The position numbers and the translations under genes are program-made. DNA of 64,000 nucleotides, taken from NCBI RefSeq assembly GCF_002009425.1, contig NZ_CP019936.1, positions 2,095,297 through 2,159,296 of the forward strand, given 5' to 3'. Shown here piece by piece: positions 8,705 through 18,800 of this stretch (its first letter is position 1; each line of letters opens with the position of its first letter). Source of the stretch: Thiosocius teredinicola (GTDB lineage Bacteria; Pseudomonadota; Gammaproteobacteria; Chromatiales; Chromatiaceae). The notes below the pieces were generated by a model, which did no database searches, was not told the origin of the DNA, and saw only the letters and a list, made by a program, of their open reading frames with translations.

Positions 8705-9339
8705 CTCGCCAGCATTCGAGTCAGTTGCGGTTTAGTGCCGGGAATAGGGCGCGCTGAGCGGCCGACGGCACGTCAGGAAGCTAAATCCAGATCGGTTAGT
8801 TCCCTGTAGCGGCGGGTGCGGCCGCATCATGAGGATTTTCCGACGTCGAGCCGGATGCTGGATGTGCACCTGGTATCGCGGCGCTTGAACCGGCGGGCAC
8901 TCGACACCCGCTGGGGCGGCTCGAACGCGCAGGGTGGCCGCCGGCGACAAAGTGGCAGAGTTTGGACGCAACTTGCGACATGGCACCGCACGAACGTACA
9001 TGTTTACGCAAAACCGATGCCCCGGCATTGATATTTTGTCGCTTATTCTTCTTGGCGGGATGGATCATATTGTGCAGTGCAAAAGCGACACAACGCCCGT
9101 CCGTTTATCTTTTTCTTTATATTTCATCGAACCGTTGATCTAACTTGTGAAACGGCGCAAGCTCTTCAGGGTAGCTTACCGGCTGTAATGTGCATCAGTC
9201 GGGCATCGAGCAGCGACTCTTTCGAAGTGTTCGTGGGAGTAGCAGGGATAGGGCTTCGAAACGCTGAGTGGCTTGATCGTCGGGCTACTGCAGATGGTAG
9301 TTATCGATACGACACATTCATTTGATCAGGGAGATGATT
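8705..9339. other. Divergent intergenic region
   Basis: 635 bases between the kinase (minus) and the VPLPA-CTERM gene (plus). No credible coding sequence. An AT-rich block at about 9020-9140 contains TATTTTGTCG (9032-9041), a motif also present upstream of the Cys-rich small gene at 29968-29977. Promoters for both genes should be here, but none is clear enough to place. Confidence 0.5.
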
Positions 9340-10065
9340 ATGAATAGGTTGATCACGATTGGCGGATTCTCCGCTGCTATCGCGTTATCAGGTTACGGAC
9401 ATGCTGCGCTCATAACCGAGGGACTCACCTATACAGTCGCTTCGGCACCGAGCGAAATCCACACGCATTCCGATCCGAGTTGCTGTGACTCCTCTCCGTT
9501 TGGCAATCCTCCGGACAAGGCTGAAGTTGGCGCCTTTTCAGGAGAGCCGGGGTTCGTGGAAGAGATTCGCGGGTTCTCTGAATTCGATCTGACCGGTGTC
9601 ACAAGCGGCTCGCCTGCTTATCTGACGTTCGACGTGTACAACGACGGCGGTCTATTTCTCGATGTCGCCCCAGTGGTGCCGAACAACGATTTTCCGTTTT
9701 TCGGCCCGATCACGATCGAGGCATTCGAAGCCGATGGCAATTTCACCTTCTCGGATGTCACCGACAATTTCTTTATCGCCACGTCGATTGTGATCGATAC
9801 CTTCGACACCTCGCCGCTCTCAGTCGGCGACATTCTCAGCTTCGACGTGCAATCTGTCGTGAGTGATGCGATCGACAATGGCTGGAGCGCCTTGGGCGTG
9901 CGTTTGCGTGCAGACCCAGTGGTATTGAGTGGGGCGTGGACGTTTGATCAGTTGGGCCTGACGACAACGGATGAATCAACCGGCGTGCCGTTGCCGGCTA
10001 CTTTCGCTTTCTTGTTGATCGGCGTGGCTGCAATGGGTGCAAGCAGAAAGCAAATGCTGACCTAG
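9340..10065 (+). CDS. Exported VPLPA-CTERM (exosortase-target) protein
   Basis: 241 residues. Start ATG at 9340 follows CAGGGAG with good spacing; upstream TTG and ATG codons in frame are less suitable. The signal peptide ends near ALSGYGHAA. The body is acidic, rich in D/F/T and beta-like, with one adjacent cysteine pair (SCCDSS). The C-terminus is a sorting tripartite tail: VPLPATFAFL, a short hydrophobic helix and a basic end (SRKQ), matching the VPLPA variant of PEP-CTERM. Such proteins are processed by an exosortase and occur in bacteria that make exopolysaccharide, consistent with the locus that follows. No exosortase lies in this window. Molecular role unknown. Confidence 0.85.
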   Translation: MNRLITIGGFSAAIALSGYGHAALITEGLTYTVASAPSEIHTHSDPSCCDSSPFGNPPDKAEVGAFSGEPGFVEEIRGFSEFDLTGVTSGSPAYLTFDVYNDGGLFLDVAPVVPNNDFPFFGPITIEAFEADGNFTFSDVTDNFFIATSIVIDTFDTSPLSVGDILSFDVQSVVSDAIDNGWSALGVRLRADPVVLSGAWTFDQLGLTTTDESTGVPLPATFAFLLIGVAAMGASRKQMLT

Positions 10066-10086
10066 GGAGGTTAAAGCCGCTGATAG

Positions 10087-10132
10087 GGCAGGATGCTTCG
10101 ACGGGCTATTGGGCGAAGGGTCCTGCCTTTTT
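10087..10132 (+). terminator. Intrinsic terminator of the VPLPA-CTERM gene
   Basis: GGCAGGA (10087-10093) pairs with TCCTGCC (10121-10127), with a further TGCTTCG/CGAAG inner stem, followed by TTTTT. It sits 20 bases after the stop codon. Confidence 0.85.
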
Positions 10133-10258
10133 CGATATCGGGTGAACTGCCTTGGTTTACGATCAGTTGTGTGATCGTTACGGTCAATCCAAGCGCATTT
10201 GTTTAGCCATGCATCGCCCGATCGCTCGATCAGGCCGACTAAGAAACGCGTACTCCTT

Positions 10259-10343
10259 TCAAGAAAGCTCGCAGTGATGCAGCTTCGCCGAGCAGGCGCC
10301 GATATGCCAGCCGTCGCAGCTCTTGCGGTGGCTGCAGGGGAAA
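10259..10343 (-). pseudogene. 3' fragment of Cys-rich small gene (copy of 29629-29865)
   Basis: On the minus strand this stretch encodes FPCSHRKSCDGWHIGACS followed by AKLHHCELS and a stop. This aligns residue for residue with the last 27 residues of the Cys-rich protein at 29629-29865 (CPCGHRKSCDGLQICTCS, VKLQQYELS, stop). The 5' two-thirds is missing, and the fragment begins about 15 bases after the epsG stop, so it is a remnant left by recombination or duplication. Confidence 0.75.
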
Positions 10344-10357
10344 GGTGTGGCCGAAGC

Positions 10358-11236
10358 TCAGTGCTGGTTCAGTACCGAACCACAAACGATAGCACCGGCT
10401 TGATGCAGCTCTTGCCGGAGTGTCTTCAGCACATCGACCGGGGTCGAGTCTTTGCGGGCAATCACCAGCGCTCCGTCGGCCCTCACCGATACCGTCTGCG
10501 CATCCGCATATTGCCCCGCGGGCGGCGTATCAATGAGCACGACGTCAAACGCGTCGGCGCTTTGCTTCAGCAGCCCGGCAAAAGCGCGCCTTGCCAACAG
10601 CTCTTGCGGGTTGGGGGGCTGGGCCCCTGCAGGCAAAACCGACAAAGCCCTGATATCCGGTACGGGCTGAATGCACTGAGGCCCACCGCGCCTGGAGAGC
10701 ACGGCCGCCAACCCGAGGCGGTTATCGAGACCAAACCAACGGTGCAAGGTCGGCTGCCGCATGTTGGCGTCGATAACCAGTGTTCTTTGACCCAGCTGGG
10801 AGAAAACCACGGCCAGGTTTGCGGTCAGCCAGGAGCGGCCATCCCCTTGGTTCGGACTGACGATCGCGAGCGTTTTGCGCGAAGGGGCATCGGAGAACCA
10901 ACGGAGCAGAAGCTGGCTTCTGAGTGCGCGTAGTGCCTCGATCTGGGGTGAGCCGGGATCGAACGCAGCGGTAACCTCCGTCGATATCAACGAGGTTTGC
11001 GGTGACAGGCAGGGAAAATCGAACTGGCGATTCAGCGCGTATTGAATGTCGTCTTTGGTGATGAGGCCAAGTTTGAGCCCCGCGGCGCCAAACTGCAGAT
11101 TCTCTTCGGATTGCTTCTGGAGGATTCGTTCTGCATCGGTGGGGCTCAGGCGGCCCGCACGGATCAGGATCGCCCCCATCGGCACATCGTTGTTGGGAAA
11201 CTGAAACGGAGTCAGTTGCGCCGGCTTGTTTTGCAT
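10358..11236 (-). CDS. epsG: Chain-length-type tyrosine kinase, EpsG family
   Basis: About 292 residues from the ATG at 11236, which has GGGTGA upstream; a longer form would start at 11266 without a ribosome site. An N-terminal region of the GspE-N type (GAILIRAGRLS...QFGLK-like) precedes a ParA/Wzc-like ATPase domain. Its Walker A is SPNQGDGRSW, with Arg in place of the usual Lys, as in other EpsG proteins; Walker A' is LVIDANMRQP and Walker B is VVLIDTPP. These bacterial tyrosine kinases work with a Wzz-type partner (EpsF, next gene upstream) to control polysaccharide length and export. There is no clear C-terminal tyrosine cluster. Confidence 0.88.
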   Translation of the reverse strand: MQNKPAQLTPFQFPNNDVPMGAILIRAGRLSPTDAERILQKQSEENLQFGAAGLKLGLITKDDIQYALNRQFDFPCLSPQTSLISTEVTAAFDPGSPQIEALRALRSQLLLRWFSDAPSRKTLAIVSPNQGDGRSWLTANLAVVFSQLGQRTLVIDANMRQPTLHRWFGLDNRLGLAAVLSRRGGPQCIQPVPDIRALSVLPAGAQPPNPQELLARRAFAGLLKQSADAFDVVLIDTPPAGQYADAQTVSVRADGALVIARKDSTPVDVLKTLRQELHQAGAIVCGSVLNQH

Positions 11237-11322
11237 AGCGTTCACCCGAAGACCTCGAGACGTCATAAACCGATTAAGGATGAACTGGGGCGATGACGCA
11301 AGTGTTGCATGATTCAGATCCT

Positions 11323-12684
11323 CTAGTGCTTGGATGCCATATTGGCGCCGGGAATAACCCCCAGCACAGGCGCCTCGAGCGACGTTGCCAGATCGTCTCG
11401 CGAGCGAACCCGTGGATTGAAAAATTCCAGGAGGTAAGCGAGACCGAAGCCCAAGGTCATGCCCATCACGACGCTCAATGCCATATTGCGCATCACTTTC
11501 GGACTCGAAGGCCGCGTCGCCGGTATCGCCGGGGTAAGGACGACAACGTTGGTCTGCTGCGTCTGTTTCTCCAGGTTACTCTGCGCAAGACGTTGCGTGA
11601 CCAGATCGAACGTGTTCTGGGCGTGCTCAACATCCCGCTGCAATACGGCTATCTGGTCGCGTTGCGCCCGCAGCTGCAATACATGGGCTTTCTGCGCCTC
11701 CACGGCGGCCTTGATCTCGGTCAGGCGGCTTTCGCTGACCAGATTTGTCGTGCTGAGCGAATTGGCAACACGCTTCGTTTCGGCGCGGATTTTGCCGCGC
11801 AGGCCGGCAATCTCGGTCTCGACGCGTTGCCGCTCGGGGTGATTGCTCCCGAGTCTCACGGACAACTGATCGCGCTGTGTTTCCAGTTTGGCAAGGTCCG
11901 ACTTGAGCGATTGAATGAGGCTGTTCTGCATGACTTCCGGCAGGGTGTCCGGCGAGCTGCTCTGACTCAGTCGGGAGGCACTGTCCGCCCGTTGACCTTG
12001 CGCGGTGCTCAACTGGCTCGACAACTCACTGAGACGGGCAACCTCGATATCCAGGCGCTCGTCGTCGACGGCGACGATGCCGTGCTCCTGCTGATAGTCC
12101 GAAAGGCGTTTGCGAGCGCTTTCCAGTTCGTCGCGCAACGACTGCGACCGGCCGCTGGACCACTCCGAATACTGCCGTGCGGGGTCGACCTTGAGCTCCA
12201 GGTTTGTCTCGATGTACGCCTGGGCAAAAGCGTTTGCGATAGCCGCGGCGCGTTCAGGATTCGCCCCGCTGTAACTGATATAGATAACGTTGCTGTCACG
12301 CCCGGGATAGACTTCGAGATTGTCTTTGACCACCAGGGCCATCCACGAGACGAGCGTTCCCTCACCGCCGGTTTTGTCGAGCCAGCGCTCGCGTACGCCG
12401 GGCAGTTTATCCAGTTCGAGCATCTCGACCACGCGTTGCGCGACGCGGACCGAAGAGATGATGTCGACCTGCGTAGCGACGTAGCTGGTGAGCGTCTGAC
12501 CAGGCAGGGTGGAGCCGTAGGTGAAATCCGCCTGACGCACGTCGATCACTACCGATGCCGTGGAGGTGTATTTTTCCGGCAGGTAGGCATTCAGCGCAGC
12601 CGCCGCACCGACGACGAGCACAAACGTGAGCAGCACTATCCTCCAGCGTGCCCGCACCAGCCTCAGTAGTTGGATGATGGTCAT
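11323..12684 (-). CDS. epsF: Polysaccharide co-polymerase / chain length determinant EpsF
   Basis: 453 residues with the Wzz/PCP layout: an N-terminal membrane helix (WRIVLLTFVLVVGAAAALNAY), a large periplasmic domain with long coiled coil (about 170-370), and a second helix near the C-terminus (NMALSVVMGMTLGFGLAYLLE) preceded by a proline-containing segment (AIPATRPSSP). AAGGCA precedes the ATG. It should span the inner membrane and pair with the EpsG kinase and the EpsE outer-membrane exporter to set chain length. It lies 15 bases downstream of epsE. Confidence 0.92.
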   Translation of the reverse strand: MTIIQLLRLVRARWRIVLLTFVLVVGAAAALNAYLPEKYTSTASVVIDVRQADFTYGSTLPGQTLTSYVATQVDIISSVRVAQRVVEMLELDKLPGVRERWLDKTGGEGTLVSWMALVVKDNLEVYPGRDSNVIYISYSGANPERAAAIANAFAQAYIETNLELKVDPARQYSEWSSGRSQSLRDELESARKRLSDYQQEHGIVAVDDERLDIEVARLSELSSQLSTAQGQRADSASRLSQSSSPDTLPEVMQNSLIQSLKSDLAKLETQRDQLSVRLGSNHPERQRVETEIAGLRGKIRAETKRVANSLSTTNLVSESRLTEIKAAVEAQKAHVLQLRAQRDQIAVLQRDVEHAQNTFDLVTQRLAQSNLEKQTQQTNVVVLTPAIPATRPSSPKVMRNMALSVVMGMTLGFGLAYLLEFFNPRVRSRDDLATSLEAPVLGVIPGANMASKH

Positions 12685-12699
12685 AGCATTGTGCCTTGA

Positions 12700-13557
12700 T
12701 CAGAACAGGCTTTCCTTCACATAGATGACATCATTCGGGGCGAGCGCCTGGTTCAAGTCCGGCTCGATGACCTCGATGTTGTTCGATTTACCACGCCGGT
12801 GAATCCGCAGCCCGCTTTGCGTTCCGCGAGGATTGATACCGCCCCCGGTCGCCAATCCTTGCATCACGGTCATCTTGTCTTCAAGACGGTAGATGCCGGG
12901 TTTGTTGACCGCACCATAGATGTAGAAGCTTGGGGCCCGTTGCACATAGATGCGGTCGCCGTCGTGCAGGAGCATATCCTTGCTGAAGTCGCCTGCGGCG
13001 AAAACCTCCGGGATATTCACCGTGACCCGCAACGGCTTGCCGTCGCGCTCGCCGACGAGGACTACGATATCGCTGCCTGTCGACGAGATACCGCCCGCCG
13101 TGGCGAGCATGTCGGACAAGCGTGTTTTGAGGGTTTCGAGGGGATAGCGACCGGGTCGATTCACGTGCCCCAATACCGCAACCTGATTGCCCCTGATCTG
13201 AATCGGCAGGATGCTGACCTGCGGCTGAAGGACATACCCTCCGTCGCGCAGATGATCGGCAATGTTACGTTCGGCATTGGCGATGCTGCGTCCACCGACG
13301 GCGACGCTGCCGATCAGCGGGAAGGTTATGTTGCCGTTTTCCGACACCCTGGCTTCGGTGGTCAGATCCGGGTTTTGAAACACCGTTATCCGAATCACAT
13401 CGCCGGCCCCGAGGGCGTATTCCCGGTCTTGCGCCCAGGATTGAGTGCCCATCGCCAGCAGGATAAAAAGCATCACTGCGGCAAGTCCGTTGACTTTCCA
13501 GGTCGGCGACGTGTTGTCGAGTTTCATCATGCCTCTGTTCGATTTCATTGTTTCCAT
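12700..13557 (-). CDS. epsE: Polysaccharide export protein EpsE (Wza/OPX family)
   Basis: 285 residues. Signal peptide WKVNGLAAVMLFILLAMG...SWA, then a Poly_export domain (YALGAGDVIRITVFQNPDLT...GNITFPLIGSV) and two SLBB domains (VNRPGRYPLE; VNKPGIYRLE). No lipobox cysteine is seen, unlike E. coli Wza. An internal ATG at 13527, preceded by AGAGG, is an alternative start that better centres the signal peptide. The family forms the outer-membrane channel for capsule or exopolysaccharide. First of an epsE-epsF-epsG run. Confidence 0.92.
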   Translation of the reverse strand: METMKSNRGMMKLDNTSPTWKVNGLAAVMLFILLAMGTQSWAQDREYALGAGDVIRITVFQNPDLTTEARVSENGNITFPLIGSVAVGGRSIANAERNIADHLRDGGYVLQPQVSILPIQIRGNQVAVLGHVNRPGRYPLETLKTRLSDMLATAGGISSTGSDIVVLVGERDGKPLRVTVNIPEVFAAGDFSKDMLLHDGDRIYVQRAPSFYIYGAVNKPGIYRLEDKMTVMQGLATGGGINPRGTQSGLRIHRRGKSNNIEVIEPDLNQALAPNDVIYVKESLF

Positions 13558-13799
13558 AGCCGTGTTCCGCTACATCGACACCGCGACGTCCCGGGTTGAA
13601 AGTGCTGCAAGGCTCGCATCGTGGTGAGCATGCCGTATCAATTCTGCCCGCCCGGCGGCGAAGGGCAAATGCATAGATCTCAAATACCGTGCAAAGGTTC
13701 GGCCCGTCGCCGGCTTCTCGCTTTTTGTCACGCCCGTGAGCGAGGGTGCTTCGATGTGAACCCACATGCCGGCAGCGAAAAGGTGCATGGCTTTCATCA

Positions 13800-15038
13800 T
13801 CAGAAAAGGAGACGCATCGTCAATTCGGTAACATTTGCATCGAACTCGGCAGACGCTCGGTCGCTCTCACGTTCAATGTAAGTCTGCGACAATTCCAGAT
13901 TGAGATTGTCCAAGGGTTGGTACGCCACGCTGGCCCGAAAGCGATTGGTCGTGTCGTCGAGGTCGGTCGAATTGACGACGAAACCCGGATCGCCTTCGAA
14001 GTCACGTTTCTTGATCTCCCACAGACCTGAAACGCTGATGCGTTCGGTCGGCGTCCATGACGGCGCGACCGAGAAGGCAGTGACGACAACGAAGTTATTG
14101 ATCAGATCCTCTCGCGCGCCGATCTCCCGGCGTGCCGTGGTGCGAAGCTTGGTTTTGCCCGAGATATCCCAGTCGTGTTGAATGCGCGCAGTCACGCCTG
14201 AGAAATCCTTGGCGCCAAGGTTTTCGTACTCGCGTTCCGTCAGGCCAACGTAGCCGGACAGCTTGGATGCACCGGTGAACTTCCACTCCCCGGCAAGGCG
14301 GATATCTTTCTGCGTGTAGCCTTCGTCTTGGGTGGACGTGGCGATCCGGTTGGGGTACTCGCCGTCGGTATATCGGCCGGTCAGTGCCAAACGGTTTCCC
14401 GACCCCGGGCGGTACGTGACGCCCAGGTCGTAGATCATCGCCTGGTACTCGGCCGACTCCGACGCGGTATCGCTGAGCGAGGAGTCGTACTGCTCAACGC
14501 CACCGCTGACTGCCCAATCCGGGTGAAACCAATAGTTTGCCGTTCCCCCCAGGGTTCGTTGTTCGTTGATACTGACTTCGTCGTCAATCGTAAGGATCTC
14601 GGAAAAGTCGCGCGGGACTTCGTCATAGTTCGCGTTGAGCAGACCCGTCCACCGGCTTCCCACGGCCCATCGCCACGCGGCAGATGCGCCTTTCGTCGTG
14701 TAATCCAACTCGTCCCACTTATCGAAGGCGACGGATGACACGCGCGCGGATGCACTGACGAATTGGCGACTGTAGCGTTTTGCGAACCGGGCCTTGGCCG
14801 AGGTAACGCTTAGGGTGTCGGAGCGACTGCCATCGCCGGGAGGGGATTCATCATCCGACAGGCGAAACAGGTTGTCGTCATGCCGAAACGATTGGCTGAT
14901 CACGAACTGGAGCGGGTCTTCGTCGTCTGCGGCGTGACTCGATGTCACGGCAATCAAACAGATCACCGCCGTCAGGCCGGGCAGCCCGCGTAGTGGCCGC
15001 GTGCGCTCGAACCCGGCTGTCGTGCCACTTGTTTCCAT
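13800..15038 (-). CDS. epsL: Outer-membrane beta-barrel protein, EpsL family
   Basis: About 412 residues from ATG 15038, chosen because the signal peptide (LRGLPGLTAVICLIAVTSSHA) follows directly and because longer forms overlap the sulfotransferase gene. The mature protein is a series of amphipathic beta strands with many aromatic and charged turns, and ends NVTELTMRLLF with the terminal phenylalanine used by the Bam machinery. It fits the EpsL family found next to epsE/F/G in exosortase-associated EPS loci, where it probably assists export through the outer membrane. Family assignment rests on context and barrel pattern. Confidence 0.75.
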   Translation of the reverse strand: METSGTTAGFERTRPLRGLPGLTAVICLIAVTSSHAADDEDPLQFVISQSFRHDDNLFRLSDDESPPGDGSRSDTLSVTSAKARFAKRYSRQFVSASARVSSVAFDKWDELDYTTKGASAAWRWAVGSRWTGLLNANYDEVPRDFSEILTIDDEVSINEQRTLGGTANYWFHPDWAVSGGVEQYDSSLSDTASESAEYQAMIYDLGVTYRPGSGNRLALTGRYTDGEYPNRIATSTQDEGYTQKDIRLAGEWKFTGASKLSGYVGLTEREYENLGAKDFSGVTARIQHDWDISGKTKLRTTARREIGAREDLINNFVVVTAFSVAPSWTPTERISVSGLWEIKKRDFEGDPGFVVNSTDLDDTTNRFRASVAYQPLDNLNLELSQTYIERESDRASAEFDANVTELTMRLLF

Positions 15039-15096
15039 CTTCTGTTGCAACGGTGCTTCTCGATCTTCGGGGGCATGCATATCTGGGGAAAGCGGG

Positions 15097-15783
15097 CTAA
15101 CTCTTGTCACCGAACTGGTAGCCGAACAGTTCGATATCGTCTGCGTAGGTTTCATCCGCCAACGCTTTGGTCTCCGCATCGTAAAAATCCGCATAGTGTT
15201 TGCCGGAACCTTTCAGGGCATGCGGCAGCTGTATTTCGTCGATGCCCATGCGTTCGCAGGCTACCGAGAAGTCCTGCTGCAGCGATTCAAATCGACAGAT
15301 GTAATCCATTGGGATCTTGCCATCGAAATCTTTCAGCCAGTGTGTCTGTGGTTTGAGCATGCCTCGGCCGCGGAATCGCTTGAAGAACGTCTTGAAGTCA
15401 ATGTCGGCATCGACGCCCAGTAGCCGCTGATGCTCGGCGTCGCGTTTAACATTCTGATACCAGGAAAAAGCCCTTGCCCACGGATTTCGAACGACCGTGA
15501 ATTTGAAGTACTGTTCGATCTGATGTTTGTTGGCAGAAACTCTATTTCGTGCGTTGGGGTGACTCGTGAAAGGATAAACCGTCGCTTTAATGACTTCTTT
15601 TACATTGTCTACGCTGGAAAAGCTGGATAGCGCCAGCGATGGCCACAGCATCATGCGGAATGTCCGGTGGTCCTGGCCTTCGCGTCCAGCGTGGCCGTCG
15701 AGGTGGCCGAAAGCCGTTTCAATGCTGGTTCCAGCTGCCTTCGGGATATGTACAAAAATACAATGATGATCATGCGAAATCAT
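15097..15783 (-). CDS. Sulfotransferase family 2 protein
   Basis: 228 residues. The PAPS 5'-phosphosulfate loop is IFVHIPKAAGTSIE near the N-terminus and the 3'-phosphate site is FTVVRNPWARAFSWYQ at about 95-110, the two hallmarks of sulfotransfer_2 enzymes. It would transfer sulfate from PAPS to a carbohydrate. It sits between the DUF4838 gene and epsL on the same strand, so the likely acceptor is the exopolysaccharide. GTTGAGA upstream of the ATG may serve as ribosome site. Confidence 0.88.
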   Translation of the reverse strand: MISHDHHCIFVHIPKAAGTSIETAFGHLDGHAGREGQDHRTFRMMLWPSLALSSFSSVDNVKEVIKATVYPFTSHPNARNRVSANKHQIEQYFKFTVVRNPWARAFSWYQNVKRDAEHQRLLGVDADIDFKTFFKRFRGRGMLKPQTHWLKDFDGKIPMDYICRFESLQQDFSVACERMGIDEIQLPHALKGSGKHYADFYDAETKALADETYADDIELFGYQFGDKS

Positions 15784-15836
15784 TAGATATTCTCAACTCA
15801 ACAGCCAATCTTTTGTCAAAACTGTGCGGTAAAACA

Positions 15837-18800
15837 CTATTTTTTTCGCACCGCGACGATTCTATCCACGAGTACGCCGGTCGTATCTTTGTCGGTCTGG
15901 GATTGAACATAGATTCCTCGCTGATGATTTACCTCACGCTCGAACGGTCCCCCGGGCACCTTTATATATTGATATCCTGAATCATTGGCCGCTTTGCGCA
16001 CGGCGCGAAACAGGGTCATGGGTGGATAGCTGCCGACATTCGCATAGGGTTCTGCGCTCACTGCCGCGGTACGCTCGGGGCGCATGGCGACGTAGAGATC
16101 CCATGCGCCGACCGACGGTAACTTGTCCAACTTGAACTGAATCAGCCAGCCTTTCTTGCCGGCCGGAATCCGCGCGGCACCGCCATCGGAGGCGTCGGCA
16201 TCGGCAACGATCGACGTGGCCGCGTATCGATTGAGCGACAGGTCCTGAAAATCGTGCCAATCATTGGCCGCCGTCAGCAGCGAGGCGGGCGGGGGCGTTG
16301 GATCTTTCCGTTTGACGCGCAGCATGCGCTCCATCTTCTTGAGGTCGCCGCCTTGGCGATACCATTTCACACCCGCAGCCTTGGCGGAAGCCATCAGTCT
16401 TGCAATGCGCGCCGCGTTGTCACGCGGCCAGACGATTCCCTTTGCATCCGCTTCGTTTCGCAGATCCAGGTGGCGCGCGGCCGCGACATAGTCGATCGGC
16501 ATGCGTGCCGCTCTGACGTGCTTCAGCCGAACGGGATCGTCGGCTGCCAGTTTCTCCGCCCGATCGAAAAAGGCGTCTACCTCGGACACAAATTCGAGAT
16601 TGAACATCTTCAGATCGACCTGGGTTTTCTCGGCCAGTACATCACCGCTTTGTCGGATCGCACGATGCATCAGGTCGATGTACTGCATGACCGGTTGTGC
16701 AGCGGGTCCGTAGTAGAGCTCGCAGAACTCACGAACGACTTCCTCGGGATCGAGGTCCGGATTCCATAGAAGTCTCGACAGCATCCATGCCCGCAACTGG
16801 GCAAACTCGGCCGAGGGCGTGTTCCAACTCCCTTCGGCAAAGTACCCCTGCACGTTCTCCAAGGTTGCGAGCCACTTGACGCTTTCGGCGATAGGGTAAA
16901 TGTTTGGCGTCGGTTGGAGAAAGCCCGAAAAGTTGGCGATGTGATCCCATACCAAAACATGTCGTGCGCGCTCGTTCCAACCGACCAGGTCGGCACCCAG
17001 TTGCAGGTTGTTGCCCTTGTTCAGCGCACTTGAGTAGTCGACATTGATGGTCATCGGAAAAACCAGGATGTGGTCCGGTACGCTCAGCTTGTCGGGCGGT
17101 GTCATGCTCCAGTGATAGGCATTGAATGCAAGTTTGGCGCCAGGTAGCGATTCGCGCACGATCTCGGCCACCTCGATCATCATGTCGAGCCGCGGCGCCG
17201 AGGGCATGCCGCCGTGCTGTTCGGCGAAGGCCGCGCTTTGTCGGTCCATGTCCCATCCCCAGTCCATATCGAGGATGCCGAACCAGATTGCCCGGTAGTC
17301 TTTTTGTCTGCGCAGTTGTTCGATGACGGATTCGGCTGTCTTGCGGCGCAGAGCAGGGTTCATCATGGCGACTTGTCCACCGGTGAACCACTCGGGATGG
17401 ACTTTGGCGTTCTTCTTGCGCTGCGCGAGTTGCCAGAAGTTCGCTGAGCCGCCCTTGGCCAACCAGCTCTGGTCCCAGACGTCGATCTCCGGAGGCGAGT
17501 CCAAGAACGACGGACCGTGGGATTCGCCGTTGAGCAGATTGTGCGCGCGAAAACGCTTGTCCTCGCCTTCGTGGCTCAGGATTTCACGGTACGAGAATCT
17601 GGGGATCTGCACAGTGTCGAAATGCTCGACAGACAGGCGATGCATGTTGGGCACATGAGTGAAATCGGGACTCAGCCACTTCACGCCGAGTTTGCGGTCG
17701 AGAAACCAATAAACGCCATACATGGCACCGCGGGCTGTACCGCCGCCGATCACGATCCGCTGCCCTTCAGCGCGGATTGCGAATCCGTCGGCCCCCAGCG
17801 AGTCAGTATCGAGCGCCGGGAAAAAGCGCGCCATCCAGTCAGGGCCTGCACCCACGCCGATGAGTCCTTGTGCATCCGGTGTCATACCTTCTTGTATGGG
17901 TAGAAAGTCGGCGCCCGACATGCGTTGCAGGTACTCGGCCAGCTCGCCGACCGCGTTCAGGACGACCACGTCCGGCGATTTCTGCACGGCTATACGCAGA
18001 TGGGGTACCTGTGCGTCGGCAATCAGCAGCGCGGTCGAGTCGTCGTTCCACCCGGACGGTAAGCGCCCCGGCGGCATTTGTCCGATAAGCTTTGCGCGAA
18101 GTTCTTTCAGTTTTATTGACGCCGGGGTTGCAGCGGCTTCGGTCGTGGCCACGGTTTCGATGGCGTCGAAATAGGCCAAGCCCGGGGTGCCCTTCTTTTT
18201 GCGCAGGTACAGCAGCAGCTCATTTGCGCCATGAGGGGCAGTGACTACGGTCGAGTATTGACGCCAGTCCGAATCGCCTCCGGTTACCAGTAACGCACGT
18301 TCCGTTCGGCGCTTCAGTTTGATGCGCTCCGGTCCGAACCATCCGGGTGAGACACCGTTGCCTCGAAAGCTCAGCTGTACAAACACCGAATCATTCGGTG
18401 CACCGACAGACTTCACGGCCAGCGAGATCCGATAGTTCTGTCCCGCTTGCACCGGTCGTCGGTCTTGCGCGACAAATCCGCTGTCGAGTTCGAGTGCATG
18501 GTTGCCGGCAAACGACGTCGAATCGACGATCTTTCCCGTCTTTCCCCACCAGGGGCGTCGACCTTGCTCGAATCCCCCGTTGCGCATGATGCGTGTCGGC
18601 TCGACGACGCCGGGTGGCAGTGCGTTTACGCTCAGCGTATCGAACACCGCGGTTGCGTGATCCGCGGCATCAAGATCGGCTCGAAGGTAGATGTCGAGAT
18701 AGTGTGTACCCGCGGGTATGTGCTGTGCCGGGATTCGTCCCGTCAATCGTTCCCAGCCCGCGGTCTCGTTGGCTGCCAGCACGGCCGACTGGCCCCGGTC

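Noticed and set aside
11293-12669. Long plus-strand frame opposite epsF
   Set aside because: Antisense shadow of a high-GC gene with strong domain evidence on the other strand; no ribosome site or motifs. The same applies to 31199-32515, 45612-46418 and 55158-56351.
13570-13800. 76-codon minus-strand frame starting on the epsL stop codon (TGATG)
   Set aside because: Coupled position is attractive, but the predicted protein has no recognisable features and no conserved composition; left as intergenic.
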